Shown: positions 43,661 to 52,019 of the stretch, piece by piece
Layout of the letters: each line of letters starts with the position of its first letter
Position numbering within the stretch: the first letter of the stretch is position 1
Origin: Desulfovibrionaceae bacterium
GTDB taxonomy: Bacteria; Desulfobacterota; Desulfovibrionia; Desulfovibrionales; Desulfovibrionaceae
Length of the DNA: 64,000 nt
Direction: 5' to 3'
NCBI GenBank assembly: GCA_015709315.1
Contig: JACCQI010000011.1
Location: 1-64,000 of the forward strand
Program-made: the position numbers and the translations under genes
Notes under the pieces: model-generated
What the model was told of the DNA's origin: nothing
The model's database searches: none
Seen by the model: the letters and a program-made list of their open reading frames with translations, nothing else

Positions 43661-44608
43661 TTGAATCTGCGAGGACTCCTTTTGTTGGCGGCGCCGCAGT
43701 CTGTCGGCGGCCAGGCGGTGATCGAGGGCGTGATGATGCGCGCCAAGAATACGCTCGCCATTGCGGTCCGCAAGTCCGACGGGGAGATCGTCACCGAGGT
43801 TCGGCCGTGGTTCACCATGATCCGCCACCCCTTGCTCAAGAAGCCCTTTGTGCGCGGATTTCCGGTGCTCATGGAAACCATGGTCAACGGGATCAAGGCG
43901 CTCAACTATTCGGCCATGCAGGCCGCCGACGGCGACGAGGAGGCCGGGGAGCTGACCAATTGGCACCTGGCCCTGACCATGGTCCTCGCCCTGGGCGCGG
44001 CACTTGGCCTGTTTGTGGTCCTGCCGCACTTTTTGTCCGTCGGCATGGAGATGCTCGGCTGGGCGGGCGACGTGGAGTCCCTGAGCTTCCACGCCTGGGA
44101 CGGCGTCATCAAGATGCTGGTCTTCGTGGGCTACATACTGGCCATTTCCTACATCCCGGACATCCGCCGCGTCTTCGAGTACCATGGGGCCGAGCACAAG
44201 GTCATCTGGACCTGGGAGGACGGCAAAGATCTGTCTCCCGCCGCGACCCGCTTCTACAGCCGTCTGCATCCCCGTTGCGGCACGGCCTTTCTGCTGTTTG
44301 TCCTGGCCGTTTCCATCCTGCTGTACGCGGTGCTCGTCCCGTATTTGCTGACGTTCTATTCGCCGGAGCATTTTGCGGCCAAGCATTTGTATATCGTGGC
44401 CATGAAGCTGGTGCTCATGGTCCCGGTCAGTTGCGTTGCCTACGAGATGATCAAGTTCGCGGGCAAGTACAGCCGTAATTTCCTGTGCAGAATCCTGTGC
44501 TGGCCGGGGCTTATGATGCAGCTTTTGACCACCAAGGAACCCGATGACAGCCAGGTCGAGGTGGCCATTGCCGCCTTGCAGTGCGCCGTCAATCCCGAGG
44601 AGTGCTAA
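43661..44608 (+). CDS. DUF1385 (YqhQ-type) membrane protein
   Basis: The 315-aa protein opens with VGGQAVIEGVMMR, the DUF1385 hallmark, and has about four helices, with EYHGAEHKVI and HPRCGTAFLLFV in between, His/Cys-rich conserved segments. Function is unknown. TTG 43661 lies 7 nt after GGAGGG and begins just before the domain; the frame open to 43505 has no ribosome site. Its stop is 3 bp from prfA, a common neighbourhood for this family. Confidence 0.85.
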   Translation: MNLRGLLLLAAPQSVGGQAVIEGVMMRAKNTLAIAVRKSDGEIVTEVRPWFTMIRHPLLKKPFVRGFPVLMETMVNGIKALNYSAMQAADGDEEAGELTNWHLALTMVLALGAALGLFVVLPHFLSVGMEMLGWAGDVESLSFHAWDGVIKMLVFVGYILAISYIPDIRRVFEYHGAEHKVIWTWEDGKDLSPAATRFYSRLHPRCGTAFLLFVLAVSILLYAVLVPYLLTFYSPEHFAAKHLYIVAMKLVLMVPVSCVAYEMIKFAGKYSRNFLCRILCWPGLMMQLLTTKEPDDSQVEVAIAALQCAVNPEEC

Positions 44609-44611
44609 GAT

Positions 44612-45679
44612 ATGTTTGGCAAGCTTGAAGAGATTGAAGTCAAATACGAACAGTTGGAGCAGGAGCTTGCCCAGCCCGATATTTTCAACGACCAGGAACG
44701 CTACAAGAAGGTTTCCAAGGCCCACGCCGATCTTGGCGAGGTGGTCGGTGTTTTTCGCAGGTACAAGGAATATTCCCGGGAACTTGCGGACAACAAGGAA
44801 CTTTTGAGCGATTCCGACCCGGACATCCAGGACATGGCCAAGGCCGAGATCGAGCAGATAGAGGAGGAGCTGCCCAAGCTGGAGGAGGCGCTCAAGGTCC
44901 TGCTTCTGCCTTCGGACCCCATGGATGAAAAGAACATCATCCTGGAAATTCGCGCGGGCACGGGCGGCGACGAGGCGGCCCTGTTCGCGGCCGATCTTTA
45001 CCGCATGTATACCCGCTATGCCGAAATCAACCGCTGGAAGGTGGAGGAGATGAACTCCAACCCCACCGGTGCGGGCGGCTACAAGGAAGTGATCGCTTCC
45101 ATCTCCGGCGACAAGGTCTATTCCAAGCTCAAGTACGAGGCTGGCACCCATCGCGTGCAGCGCGTCCCGGCCACCGAGTCCCAGGGGCGCATCCACACCT
45201 CCGCCGTGACCGTGGCCGTCATGCCCGAGGCCGAGGAAGTGGACGTGGACCTGCGCGCCGAAGACCTGCGCGTGGACGTCTATCGGTCCTCCGGTCCCGG
45301 CGGCCAGTCGGTCAACACTACGGACTCGGCCATTCGCGTCACGCACCTCCCCACCGGCCTGGTGGTTATCTGCCAGGACGAGAAGTCCCAGCACAAGAAC
45401 AAGGCCAAGGCGCTCAAGGTGCTGCGGTCCCGCCTGTTGCAGATGGAGCAGGAAAAGGCCAAGGCCGAGGAAGACGCCACCCGGCGCAGCCAGGTGGGGA
45501 CCGGCGATCGTTCCGAGCGCATCCGCACCTACAATTTCCCCCAGGGACGGTGCTCGGACCACCGCATCAACCTGACCCTGCACTCCCTGCATCGGATCAT
45601 GGAAGGCGAGCTGGACGAGCTGCACGAAGCGCTCATCAGCTATTATCAGGCCGAGGCCATGAAGCATCAGGGCGAGTAA
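44612..45679 (+). CDS. prfA: Peptide chain release factor 1
   Basis: The 355-aa factor ends translation at UAA and UAG. It has the codon-reading PAT tripeptide ([10 protein letters not shown]) and the GGQ motif ([12 protein letters not shown]) that triggers peptide release; its Gln is methylated by PrmC, encoded next. Full-length for the family. Confidence 0.97.
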   Translation: MFGKLEEIEVKYEQLEQELAQPDIFNDQERYKKVSKAHADLGEVVGVFRRYKEYSRELADNKELLSDSDPDIQDMAKAEIEQIEEELPKLEEALKVLLLPSDPMDEKNIILEIRAGTGGDEAALFAADLYRMYTRYAEINRWKVEEMNSNPTGAGGYKEVIASISGDKVYSKLKYEAGTHRVQRVPATESQGRIHTSAVTVAVMPEAEEVDVDLRAEDLRVDVYRSSGPGGQSVNTTDSAIRVTHLPTGLVVICQDEKSQHKNKAKALKVLRSRLLQMEQEKAKAEEDATRRSQVGTGDRSERIRTYNFPQGRCSDHRINLTLHSLHRIMEGELDELHEALISYYQAEAMKHQGE

Positions 45680-45698
45680 GGTTCATCGGGGGAAACCC

Positions 45699-46553
45699 AT
45701 GTCTCCCGCCATTCTCGACATACTCGACGCGGCTCAGGCCCGGCTTGCCGGGGTGGATTCACCGCGTCTGAGCGCCGAGCTGCTGGTCGCGCGCGTTCTG
45801 GGCTGTTCCCGCACCGATCTGATCCTGGACCGCGACCGCACCCCCACGGAGGCCGAGCGCGACGGGATCGAGGCGCTCCTGGCCCGGCGCGAACAGGGCG
45901 AACCCGTGGCCTACATCTTGGGCGAAAAGGAATTCTACGGCCTGGATTTCGCCGTCACCCCCGACGTGCTCATCCCCAGGCCGGAAAGCGAGCACATCGT
46001 GGAGCGGATCGAGGCGGTTTTCCCCAAGGGCGCGAACTTCCGGTTCGCCGACCTGGGCACCGGCTCGGGCATTCTGGCCGTGATCATCTGCGCCCTGTTT
46101 CCCGGGGCGTCCGGCGTGGCGGTGGACATCTCTCCCGCAGCGCTCAAAGTGGCGGAATCCAATGCCCGGCGGCACGGGGTGGCCGGACGGCTGTCGTTTC
46201 AACAGGCCGATTTCACGAAACAATTGTTTGAGCCTGAAGCTTTTGATCTGGTTGTTTCCAATCCGCCGTACGTCACGGAAGGGGAGTTCGCCGCCGCCAG
46301 CCCGGAGGTGACCGCCTTCGAGCCGACGGGCGCGCTGGTCGGGGGCGTCGACGGCTTGACCCTCATCCGGGACATGCTTCCCCGAGTGGAAGCCATGCTC
46401 GTTTCCGGCGGGCAGTTTTTGATGGAAATCGGCTGCGGGCAGGCCGGTGAGATGAAAAAAATTATGACTCAAGACTGCACGCGATTCGGCGGCGTTATGA
46501 TCCTTCGCGACCTTGCCGGACTGGATCGGGTGGTTGCGGCTCGAAAATTATAA
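45699..46553 (+). CDS. prmC: Release factor glutamine methyltransferase
   Basis: The 284-aa SAM enzyme methylates the GGQ glutamine of release factors. It has an N-terminal helical domain, the SAM loop DLGTGSG and the substrate motif NPPY (VVSNPPYVTE). It lies 19 bp after its substrate gene prfA. The last gene of the rpmE string; the gap that follows carries the lpxC promoter. Confidence 0.96.
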   Translation: MSPAILDILDAAQARLAGVDSPRLSAELLVARVLGCSRTDLILDRDRTPTEAERDGIEALLARREQGEPVAYILGEKEFYGLDFAVTPDVLIPRPESEHIVERIEAVFPKGANFRFADLGTGSGILAVIICALFPGASGVAVDISPAALKVAESNARRHGVAGRLSFQQADFTKQLFEPEAFDLVVSNPPYVTEGEFAAASPEVTAFEPTGALVGGVDGLTLIRDMLPRVEAMLVSGGQFLMEIGCGQAGEMKKIMTQDCTRFGGVMILRDLAGLDRVVAARKL

Positions 46554-46603
46554 TGGCGCATTTGCAACAGCCGCCCCGAATCGTTGTTGTAAAAATACAA
46601 TTA

Positions 46604-46619
46604 GTTGCGTTAATGCAAC
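46604..46619. promoter_or_regulatory. Candidate enhancer (activator) site for lpxC
   Basis: GTTGC and GCAAC half-sites flank a 6-bp centre (GTTAAT). GCAAC also recurs at 46564-46568 and 46644-46648. Position about 70 bp upstream of the -24 element suits a sigma-54 enhancer-binding activator. Confidence 0.4.
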
Positions 46620-46686
46620 ACTTCTCTAGAAAAAGTCTTACTGTGCAACCTGTCGAAATTTAAGTAATTATCTGAGAAAAGCCCCA

Positions 46687-46702
46687 TGGCACCATTCTTG
46701 CT
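46687..46702 (+). promoter_or_regulatory. Sigma-54 (RpoN) -24/-12 promoter of lpxC
   Basis: TGGCAC-N5-TTGCT matches the RpoN consensus, with the invariant GG (46688-46689) and GC (46700-46701) exactly 10 bp apart. Transcript start is expected near 46713, leaving a leader with GGAGG (46721-46725) just before ATG 46730. Confidence 0.8.
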
Positions 46703-46729
46703 TTTTTATGGTTACCAATTGGAGGATTA

Positions 46730-47650
46730 ATGTCTCAGACTACCATTTTGAAATCAGTGCGTTGCACGGGGATCGGCCTTCACAGCGGCAAGCAGGTGGA
46801 GTTGGTCCTTCGTCCGGCCGCTGAGGACACCGGCATTCTCTTTTCCCTACGCAACGGCTCCGGGTCCACCTTCCTCACCCCCGCTCCCTCCCTGGTCGTG
46901 GAAACCAGCCTGGCCACCGTACTGGGCTCCGGCCGCGAGACCGTGGCCACCGTCGAACACCTGCTCGCCACCGTCAACGGCATGGGCATCGACAACATCC
47001 ACATCGACGTCACCGGCAAGGAAGTGCCCATCATGGACGGTTCCGCCGCCTCCTTCGTCTACCTGCTCAAGCAGGCGGGCGTCCGCAGGCTGAACAAGCC
47101 GCGCCGGGTCATGGCCGTCAAGAAGGCCGTGGAATTCGAACAGGAAGGCAAGTACGTCAAGGCCCGTCCCCATGACGGCCTGCATATCGATTACACCATC
47201 GAGTTCGCCCATCCGCTCATCGGCCGCCAGCACATGTCGCTCGAAATCACCCCCGACGCATTCGCCGGTGAGTTGGCCAAGGCGCGCACCTTCGGTTTCC
47301 TCAAGGAAGTCGATTACCTGCATGCCAACGGATTGGCCCTCGGCGGTTCTCTGGACAACGCCGTGGTTTTGGACGAGTACAATATTCTCAACGCGGAAGG
47401 TCTTCGGTTCAAGGATGAATTCGTCCGCCACAAGATTCTCGATTTCGTGGGCGACATCGCCACTTTCGGCGCGCCCATTCACGGCTATTTCGAGGTGTTC
47501 GCCTCAGGCCATGCCCTGAACAATGCCTTCCTGCGTTTTCTGGACGAGAACCAGGACATTTATCTGGAAGAAAGGTTCCAGGCCCGGCCTCCAGTTCCCG
47601 AAGAGGCCCCGGCAAGCGAAACCCTGCGGCCCGCTCCCGCCATGGCCTAG
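46730..47650 (+). CDS. lpxC: UDP-3-O-acyl-N-acetylglucosamine deacetylase
   Basis: This zinc enzyme catalyses the committed step of lipid A synthesis. The 306-aa protein has the N-terminal CTGIGLHSGK strand, zinc ligands in EHLLATVNGMGIDN and in the KILDFVGD region (His two turns before, Asp), and GHALNNAF near the active site. It stands alone behind an RpoN-type promoter and is closed by a strong terminator, so lipid A synthesis appears to be regulated separately from growth genes. Confidence 0.95.
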   Translation: MSQTTILKSVRCTGIGLHSGKQVELVLRPAAEDTGILFSLRNGSGSTFLTPAPSLVVETSLATVLGSGRETVATVEHLLATVNGMGIDNIHIDVTGKEVPIMDGSAASFVYLLKQAGVRRLNKPRRVMAVKKAVEFEQEGKYVKARPHDGLHIDYTIEFAHPLIGRQHMSLEITPDAFAGELAKARTFGFLKEVDYLHANGLALGGSLDNAVVLDEYNILNAEGLRFKDEFVRHKILDFVGDIATFGAPIHGYFEVFASGHALNNAFLRFLDENQDIYLEERFQARPPVPEEAPASETLRPAPAMA

Positions 47651-47671
47651 CCATTCCGTTCCCTGCAAGGA

Positions 47672-47705
47672 ATGAAAAAACCCGCCGAATGGTGGGTTTT
47701 TTCAT
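47672..47705. terminator. Bidirectional terminator between lpxC and the flagellar operon end
   Basis: A 15-bp stem (ATGAAAAAACCCGCC with GGTGGGTTTTTTCAT, one G-T-type mismatch) around a 4-nt loop has A and T runs on its two sides. It serves the convergent lpxC and 47723-48535 genes. Confidence 0.9.
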
Positions 47706-47722
47706 GGCCTCTGCATGGGGAT

Positions 47723-48535
47723 TTATTTTCGGAAGATTCGTTCGGCGATGATGCCGCCGTGGCCGGAACTGGGGAGCTTGGCCACGCCCGGCGGATCGAC
47801 TCGGAGGGGCAGCTCCGGGTGCGCCTTGGCGGCCAGATAGCGGGCCAGCGCCTTGGCGTGGCGCATGTGCTGCATCTTCAGCCTGCATGCAACCCGGTCC
47901 TTGCCGTGCAGGAATTCTGCGCGCACCAACCCCATTGAGGGGTGGTCGAACTCCACAATGGTTTCGGTCAGCCCGGTGTCGGGCGCCGGGCGGACAAAGG
48001 TTACCTGTCGGCGGGTTTCCGGGGCGAGCCACGGCTGGTACAGGATCCGTTCTTCGTCGTTCCCGAGCAGGGCGGTCAGGGCCTCGGCGCACCGGGCCGC
48101 GTCCGCGTAACGGGTGTAGAGTTCCGCCGATCCGGCCAGGAGGATGAGGAATTCCCGGGCGGGCATGGAGGTCTTTTGGTCGGCAAGGGGCCTGAAACGG
48201 GCCTCGAACAAGGCGCGGGCCGTGTCAAAGGCGTTGGCCGGGACAAGCACGTCAGCCCCGCCGCCGTGTCCGTGCTCCCTGAGTTCCTTGAGGATGATGT
48301 ACGGGGTCAGTTGCTCGATGATGAAGGTCAGGCGTGCGCCTTCGGGATGAACGACGGACAGTTGCGCCAGCAGCCGGTCGCCGTTGATTTCGACCCAGGC
48401 CATGTCGTCCGGCACGTTCTTGAGCAGCACGCCCCGCACCTTCTGGCCGAGACGGTGCTTTCTCCTGAACGAGTCGGATCGGTTTCGGCCCCCGAAAAAG
48501 CCGCCGCCGTCCTTTCCCGATCCACGAATTCGCAT
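47723..48535 (-). CDS. Unknown protein, distal gene of the flagellar operon
   Basis: A 270-aa soluble protein of no family I recognise. The N-terminus is rich in Gly/Arg (RGSGKDGGGFFGGRNRSD), followed by a beta-rich section (GVLLKNVPDDMAWVEINGDR) that resembles a small barrel, a helical middle, and a C-terminal domain with TIVEFDHPSMGLVRAEF. It lies 10 bp after the DUF2802-like gene, in the same transcription unit. The FliK/flagellar export-linked group is a possibility but without clear motif. Confidence 0.7.
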   Translation of the reverse strand: MRIRGSGKDGGGFFGGRNRSDSFRRKHRLGQKVRGVLLKNVPDDMAWVEINGDRLLAQLSVVHPEGARLTFIIEQLTPYIILKELREHGHGGGADVLVPANAFDTARALFEARFRPLADQKTSMPAREFLILLAGSAELYTRYADAARCAEALTALLGNDEERILYQPWLAPETRRQVTFVRPAPDTGLTETIVEFDHPSMGLVRAEFLHGKDRVACRLKMQHMRHAKALARYLAAKAHPELPLRVDPPGVAKLPSSGHGGIIAERIFRK

Positions 48536-48545
48536 GAATGCCCCG

Positions 48546-48953
48546 TCAGGACTGGTCGATTATCAGTTCGATTTCTTCCAGGCTTAGGCCGGTGGACTTG
48601 GCCATCTGGGCGGGGGACTTGCCGCTCCGGTGCCCCTGGATGATGATTTCGCGCACAAAATGCGGCGATTTGCAGAATTCATTGGCCTGGTCGATGAGTT
48701 TCCCGAGTTCGGCGGCCTTGTTTTCCAGCTGGGTATTCAGGGCCACAAGCTCCTGCTGGCGCTGCTCGAAAGTGGCGACCAACTCGCTTTCGAGCTGAGT
48801 GTTGAATTGGAGGCGCTTGATGAATTCCTCCTGGTTGGCCTGGAGGGCGGAGAGCAGGTCCTCCGACTTCTTCAGCCGGAGGAAGAAGAGGATGACCACG
48901 ACGAGCAGGACGACTTCGCTGACGGAAAAGAGGATGATGAGCAGATCGGACAT
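48546..48953 (-). CDS. Membrane/coiled-coil/HTH protein (DUF2802-like)
   Basis: The 135-aa protein has an N-terminal helix (~4-25), a coiled coil (~30-90) and a C-terminal helix-turn-helix-like motif (SGKSPAQMAKSTGLSLEEIE). Proteins with this plan (DUF2802) are often found with flagellar and chemotaxis genes. Role unknown. Confidence 0.72.
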   Translation of the reverse strand: MSDLLIILFSVSEVVLLVVVILFFLRLKKSEDLLSALQANQEEFIKRLQFNTQLESELVATFEQRQQELVALNTQLENKAAELGKLIDQANEFCKSPHFVREIIIQGHRSGKSPAQMAKSTGLSLEEIELIIDQS

Positions 48954-48973
48954 GGCGTTCCTTGCGGATGGAT

Positions 48974-49300
48974 TCAGATTTTGACGTTGACGATGTTGCC
49001 GGCCCAGGGGGAACCGCTGGAAGCGCCGGTATCAGGGCTTTCCTCCTCGGCTCCTTCCTTGTTTTTTCTGTCGGACATGGCCTGCTGCTCGCCGTTGTGG
49101 CCGTCGCGGTCAACGGGGTCGGTCTGCGTCTTCTTCTCGACTTGCTGGACCGTGCCCTCCCGCTGTCTGAGCTGCTCCTGGATCATGGGGCCGAAAAGCC
49201 GCTGCTGGACCTCGGGCTTGGCAGTCTCCGCATGGGCTATCTTCTGCACGTACGGCAGTTGCGATATGAGGACCGGAAGGTCCAGCGGAGTCGAACTCAT
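48974..49300 (-). CDS. Unknown hydrophilic protein in flagellar operon
   Basis: The 108-aa protein starts with a short ordered segment (LPVLISQLPYVQKIAHAE) and becomes a Gln/Glu/Lys-rich, low-complexity tail with no hydrophobic helix. I do not recognise it. It starts 3 bp after the fliL stop, so it is co-translated with FliL. Confidence 0.65.
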   Translation of the reverse strand: MSSTPLDLPVLISQLPYVQKIAHAETAKPEVQQRLFGPMIQEQLRQREGTVQQVEKKTQTDPVDRDGHNGEQQAMSDRKNKEGAEEESPDTGASSGSPWAGNIVNVKI

Positions 49301-49303
49301 GGC

Positions 49304-50014
49304 TCACCTCACCAGGTATTGATCGAACAACAGGGTCTTGAACTGGCCGAATCCCATGTACTGGTTGACGATGGCCAGCAACTCCCGCTTGAGTTTGTCG
49401 CTGTTCTCCTTATCGGACAAGAACTGCAAATCCTTATTCTTGAGGTAGTAGAACAGGGCGTTGCGAATGGTGTACGTTTCCTGCTGGAACTGCTTGGCGA
49501 GCCCTTCCTCTTCGGTGGACAGCAGTATCCTGACTTCCAGAAACCGGATTTCGCCGTCCTTGTCCCGCTGCTCGATGAGGAACGGGTCGAGGCGGACGAG
49601 AATCTCCGGCGTTTCCTTGACCGCCGGGGCGGCCTGAGGCTGTTCTTCCGTTGGCGGCGGTGGCGGCGGTGGAGCTTCGGGTTCGCGCAACAGCAGGATG
49701 ACGATGACGACCAGAAGGACGAGAATGATGCCGGCGCCTATCAGGAAGAATTTGTTCTTGAGCAGGGCGAGGAGTCCGGCGAGCTTCGGCTCCCCGTCGT
49801 CCTCGTCGTCGACCATGGGCGTCTCTTCCTCGGTTCGGGTGATCTCCTCCTCTTCGTCCTCGTCTTCGAGGAAGGGAGCGTCATCGAGGTCGAGATCGAC
49901 CTTTTGCGTGGCCTTGCTGGCTTCGCTGTCGTCGAGCTGAGCCTTGGGCTGCTGCTCGGAAACGGGAGTGGCGTCTTCGGTTACGTCGTCGGCATCCGGG
50001 ACTAGCAAGACCAT
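49304..50014 (-). CDS. fliL: Flagellar basal body-associated protein FliL
   Basis: The 236-aa inner-membrane protein has a single helix at ~88-110, a Pro run, and a periplasmic C-terminal FliL domain (~135-236: VRLDPFLIEQRDKDGE, IRNALFYYL). FliL stabilises stators. The cytoplasmic N-terminus is unusually long and strongly acidic (DLDLDDAPFLEDEDEEEE), whereas typical FliL has about 20 residues there. Confidence 0.88.
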   Translation of the reverse strand: MVLLVPDADDVTEDATPVSEQQPKAQLDDSEASKATQKVDLDLDDAPFLEDEDEEEEITRTEEETPMVDDEDDGEPKLAGLLALLKNKFFLIGAGIILVLLVVIVILLLREPEAPPPPPPPTEEQPQAAPAVKETPEILVRLDPFLIEQRDKDGEIRFLEVRILLSTEEEGLAKQFQQETYTIRNALFYYLKNKDLQFLSDKENSDKLKRELLAIVNQYMGFGQFKTLLFDQYLVR

Positions 50015-50043
50015 GATAAGCGCCTACCGGCAGTTGGCGGGCG

Positions 50044-50424
50044 TTAGGCGAAGATTTTTTCGATCTTCTGGCCCAGGGTTTCAGGGGTGAAAGGCTTGAC
50101 GATGTAGTTGGACACTTTGGCCTGGACGGCTTCGATGATGTTTTCCTGCTGCGCCTCGGCGGTGACCATCAGGAAGGGGATGTCCGCGTATTCCTCGCTG
50201 GCGCGGACCTTGCGGAGCAGCTCGATGCCGGACATGTTGGGCATGTTCCAGTCGGAAACGATGAAGTCGATGTTGTCCTTGTTCAGGACCTCCCAGGCGG
50301 TGGAACCGTCGTCGGCCTCGACGATGTTGTTGAAGCCGAGCTGGCGCAGAATGTTTTTGACGATTTTCCGCATGGTGGAAAAGTCGTCAACCACAAGAAC
50401 GCGCATGTTGGTATTGTAAGCCAT
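50044..50424 (-). CDS. cheY: Chemotaxis response regulator CheY
   Basis: The 126-aa receiver has VVDDFSTMRKIVKNILRQLG, phospho-Asp in FIVSDWNMPN, Thr in MVTAEA and Lys in IVKPFTPETL, close to E. coli CheY. It binds FliM to change rotation. ATG 50424 is preceded by AAGGAGA; TTG 50427 is too close. It lies between fliA and fliL. Confidence 0.93.
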   Translation of the reverse strand: MAYNTNMRVLVVDDFSTMRKIVKNILRQLGFNNIVEADDGSTAWEVLNKDNIDFIVSDWNMPNMSGIELLRKVRASEEYADIPFLMVTAEAQQENIIEAVQAKVSNYIVKPFTPETLGQKIEKIFA

Positions 50425-50448
50425 CAACTATCTCCTTTAGGTTCAGGT

Positions 50449-51234
50449 TTACTCGTTGTCGTATCGGTCCCTGAACGTCTTTCTCAGTTTTTTCAAAGCC
50501 TGTGAGTGAAGCTGGGAAACTCTGCCTTCGGTGATGTCCATGACTTCGGCGGTTTCCTTCATGTTGAGTTCCTCACCATAATATAAAGATATGACCAATT
50601 TTTCTCGTGGCGTCAATTCTTCAATGAGGCTGGCTACTTTGTCAACGATCTCCTGAAAGGCGGCGGACTGGAACGGCTCGTCCTCGGTGGCGTTTTTTTT
50701 GCCCAGGAGGTTTTCCTGGAAGTTGTCCAGGCTGAGGCAGACCTGGTTGTGCAGGGCCTCAAGCCCCTGCTGAACTTCCTTTTCGCTCATGCCGGTGTGT
50801 TCCTGAAGCTGCTCGGAGGTGGCCGGAGCCCCGGTCTCGTGCTCGATCTGGCGCATGGCGTCTTCCAGGACCTTGATCTTTTGGCGCAGCCCCCTGGAAA
50901 ACCAGTCCATTTTTCGCAGCTCGTCGAGCATGGCGCCTTTGATGCGGTTTTCAGAATAGGTGTCGAACTTGATGCCGAGATCGGGATTGAATTTTCCCAG
51001 CGCGTCGATCAGGCCCAGGCTGCCCGCGCTGACGAGTTCGCCCAGTTCCACGCTTTGCGGCAATTTCGCCTTGAGGCGCAGGGCGAGAATCCGGATTTTG
51101 GGCGCGTAGAAGCGGACGATGTCCTCACGGTCTCTCGGAGAGAAATCGTCCCAGCTCTTGACGCCGTTTTCCAGCTCAAGCCACGGACTTTTCCCGGAAG
51201 AGAAGTTTCTTCCAGAAGAACTTAATATTGCCAT
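50449..51234 (-). CDS. fliA: Flagellar sigma factor FliA (sigma-28)
   Basis: The 261-aa sigma-70-family factor has region 2 (FDTYSENRIKGAMLDELRKMDWFSR), region 3 and region 4 with the helix-turn-helix MKETAEVMDITEGRVSQLHS. (Motifs quoted in part.) It directs late flagellar genes. Its ATG lies 59 nt inside the flhG gene with no Shine-Dalgarno, so translation is coupled to FlhG. Confidence 0.94.
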   Translation of the reverse strand: MAILSSSGRNFSSGKSPWLELENGVKSWDDFSPRDREDIVRFYAPKIRILALRLKAKLPQSVELGELVSAGSLGLIDALGKFNPDLGIKFDTYSENRIKGAMLDELRKMDWFSRGLRQKIKVLEDAMRQIEHETGAPATSEQLQEHTGMSEKEVQQGLEALHNQVCLSLDNFQENLLGKKNATEDEPFQSAAFQEIVDKVASLIEELTPREKLVISLYYGEELNMKETAEVMDITEGRVSQLHSQALKKLRKTFRDRYDNE

Positions 51235-52003
51235 CGGTATTTGGCGTTACCTGCCAAGCATTGATTTTCTGGGCCGTCTGGCGGACGGCGGCACTAGCCG
51301 GGGTCTTGGGAAATTTGTGGCAGAACGGCGTTTGCGCGACGACCGCGTTGCGGACGTTTTGGTCATAGGGAACAAAGCCGACCAGATCCAGGGAGATGCC
51401 GTCCAGGAAATGGTCGCAGGCGTGCAAAAGTTTGATGTAGACGTCCTTGGCGGCCTTCCGGCTCTTGACCATGTTGACCAGGACGCGGAATTTCTCCACG
51501 CCGTGATGGAGCTTGAGGACCTTTATCAGGGCGTAGGCGTCGGTCAGGGACGTGGGCTCCGGGGTGATGACCAGCAGACGCTCCTGCACCGCGAGGTTGA
51601 AGTAGAGCACATTGTCGTTGATGCCCGCGCCCGTGTCCACGATGAGGTAGTCCACGTCGTCCTCCAGCGAGTCCATGGCGTCCAGAAGATCGAGCTTCTG
51701 CCCCTTGTCCAGGCTGACCATGTCGCTGACGCCCGAGGAGGCGGGCAGGATGCGGAAGCCGTAGGGGGTGTCGAACAGGATCCTGTCCAGCGTCATGTCC
51801 TCGTGGAACAGGTGGAAGAGGTTGAACTCCGGGGCCAGCCCGAGGATGACGTCGACGTTGGCCAGCCCGAGGTCCGCGTCCAGGAGAACCACGTTTTTAC
51901 CCGCCGCGCTCAGGGAGTAGGCGATATTGACCGACATGTTGGTCTTGCCGACGCCGCCTTTGCCGGACGTGACGGAGAAGACCAGAGGCAAATGGGAACT
52001 CAT
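51176..52003 (-). CDS. flhG: MinD-like ATPase FlhG (flagellar number regulator)
   Basis: The 275-aa ParA/MinD-type ATPase has a deviant Walker A GKGGVGKTN, switch I/II DADLGLANVD and IVDTGAGI. FlhG antagonises FlhF and limits flagellar number and place. It follows flhF by 16 bp and overlaps fliA by 59 nt. Cytosolic, membrane-associating. Confidence 0.93.
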   Translation of the reverse strand: MSSHLPLVFSVTSGKGGVGKTNMSVNIAYSLSAAGKNVVLLDADLGLANVDVILGLAPEFNLFHLFHEDMTLDRILFDTPYGFRILPASSGVSDMVSLDKGQKLDLLDAMDSLEDDVDYLIVDTGAGINDNVLYFNLAVQERLLVITPEPTSLTDAYALIKVLKLHHGVEKFRVLVNMVKSRKAAKDVYIKLLHACDHFLDGISLDLVGFVPYDQNVRNAVVAQTPFCHKFPKTPASAAVRQTAQKINAWQVTPNTDGNIKFFWKKLLFREKSVA

Positions 52004-52019
52004 GGCTGGCTTTCGCTCC

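Noticed and set aside
43580-45667. A 695-codon minus-strand frame opposite DUF1385 and prfA
   Set aside because: Composition is His/Gly/Leu-rich without domains and covers conserved genes.
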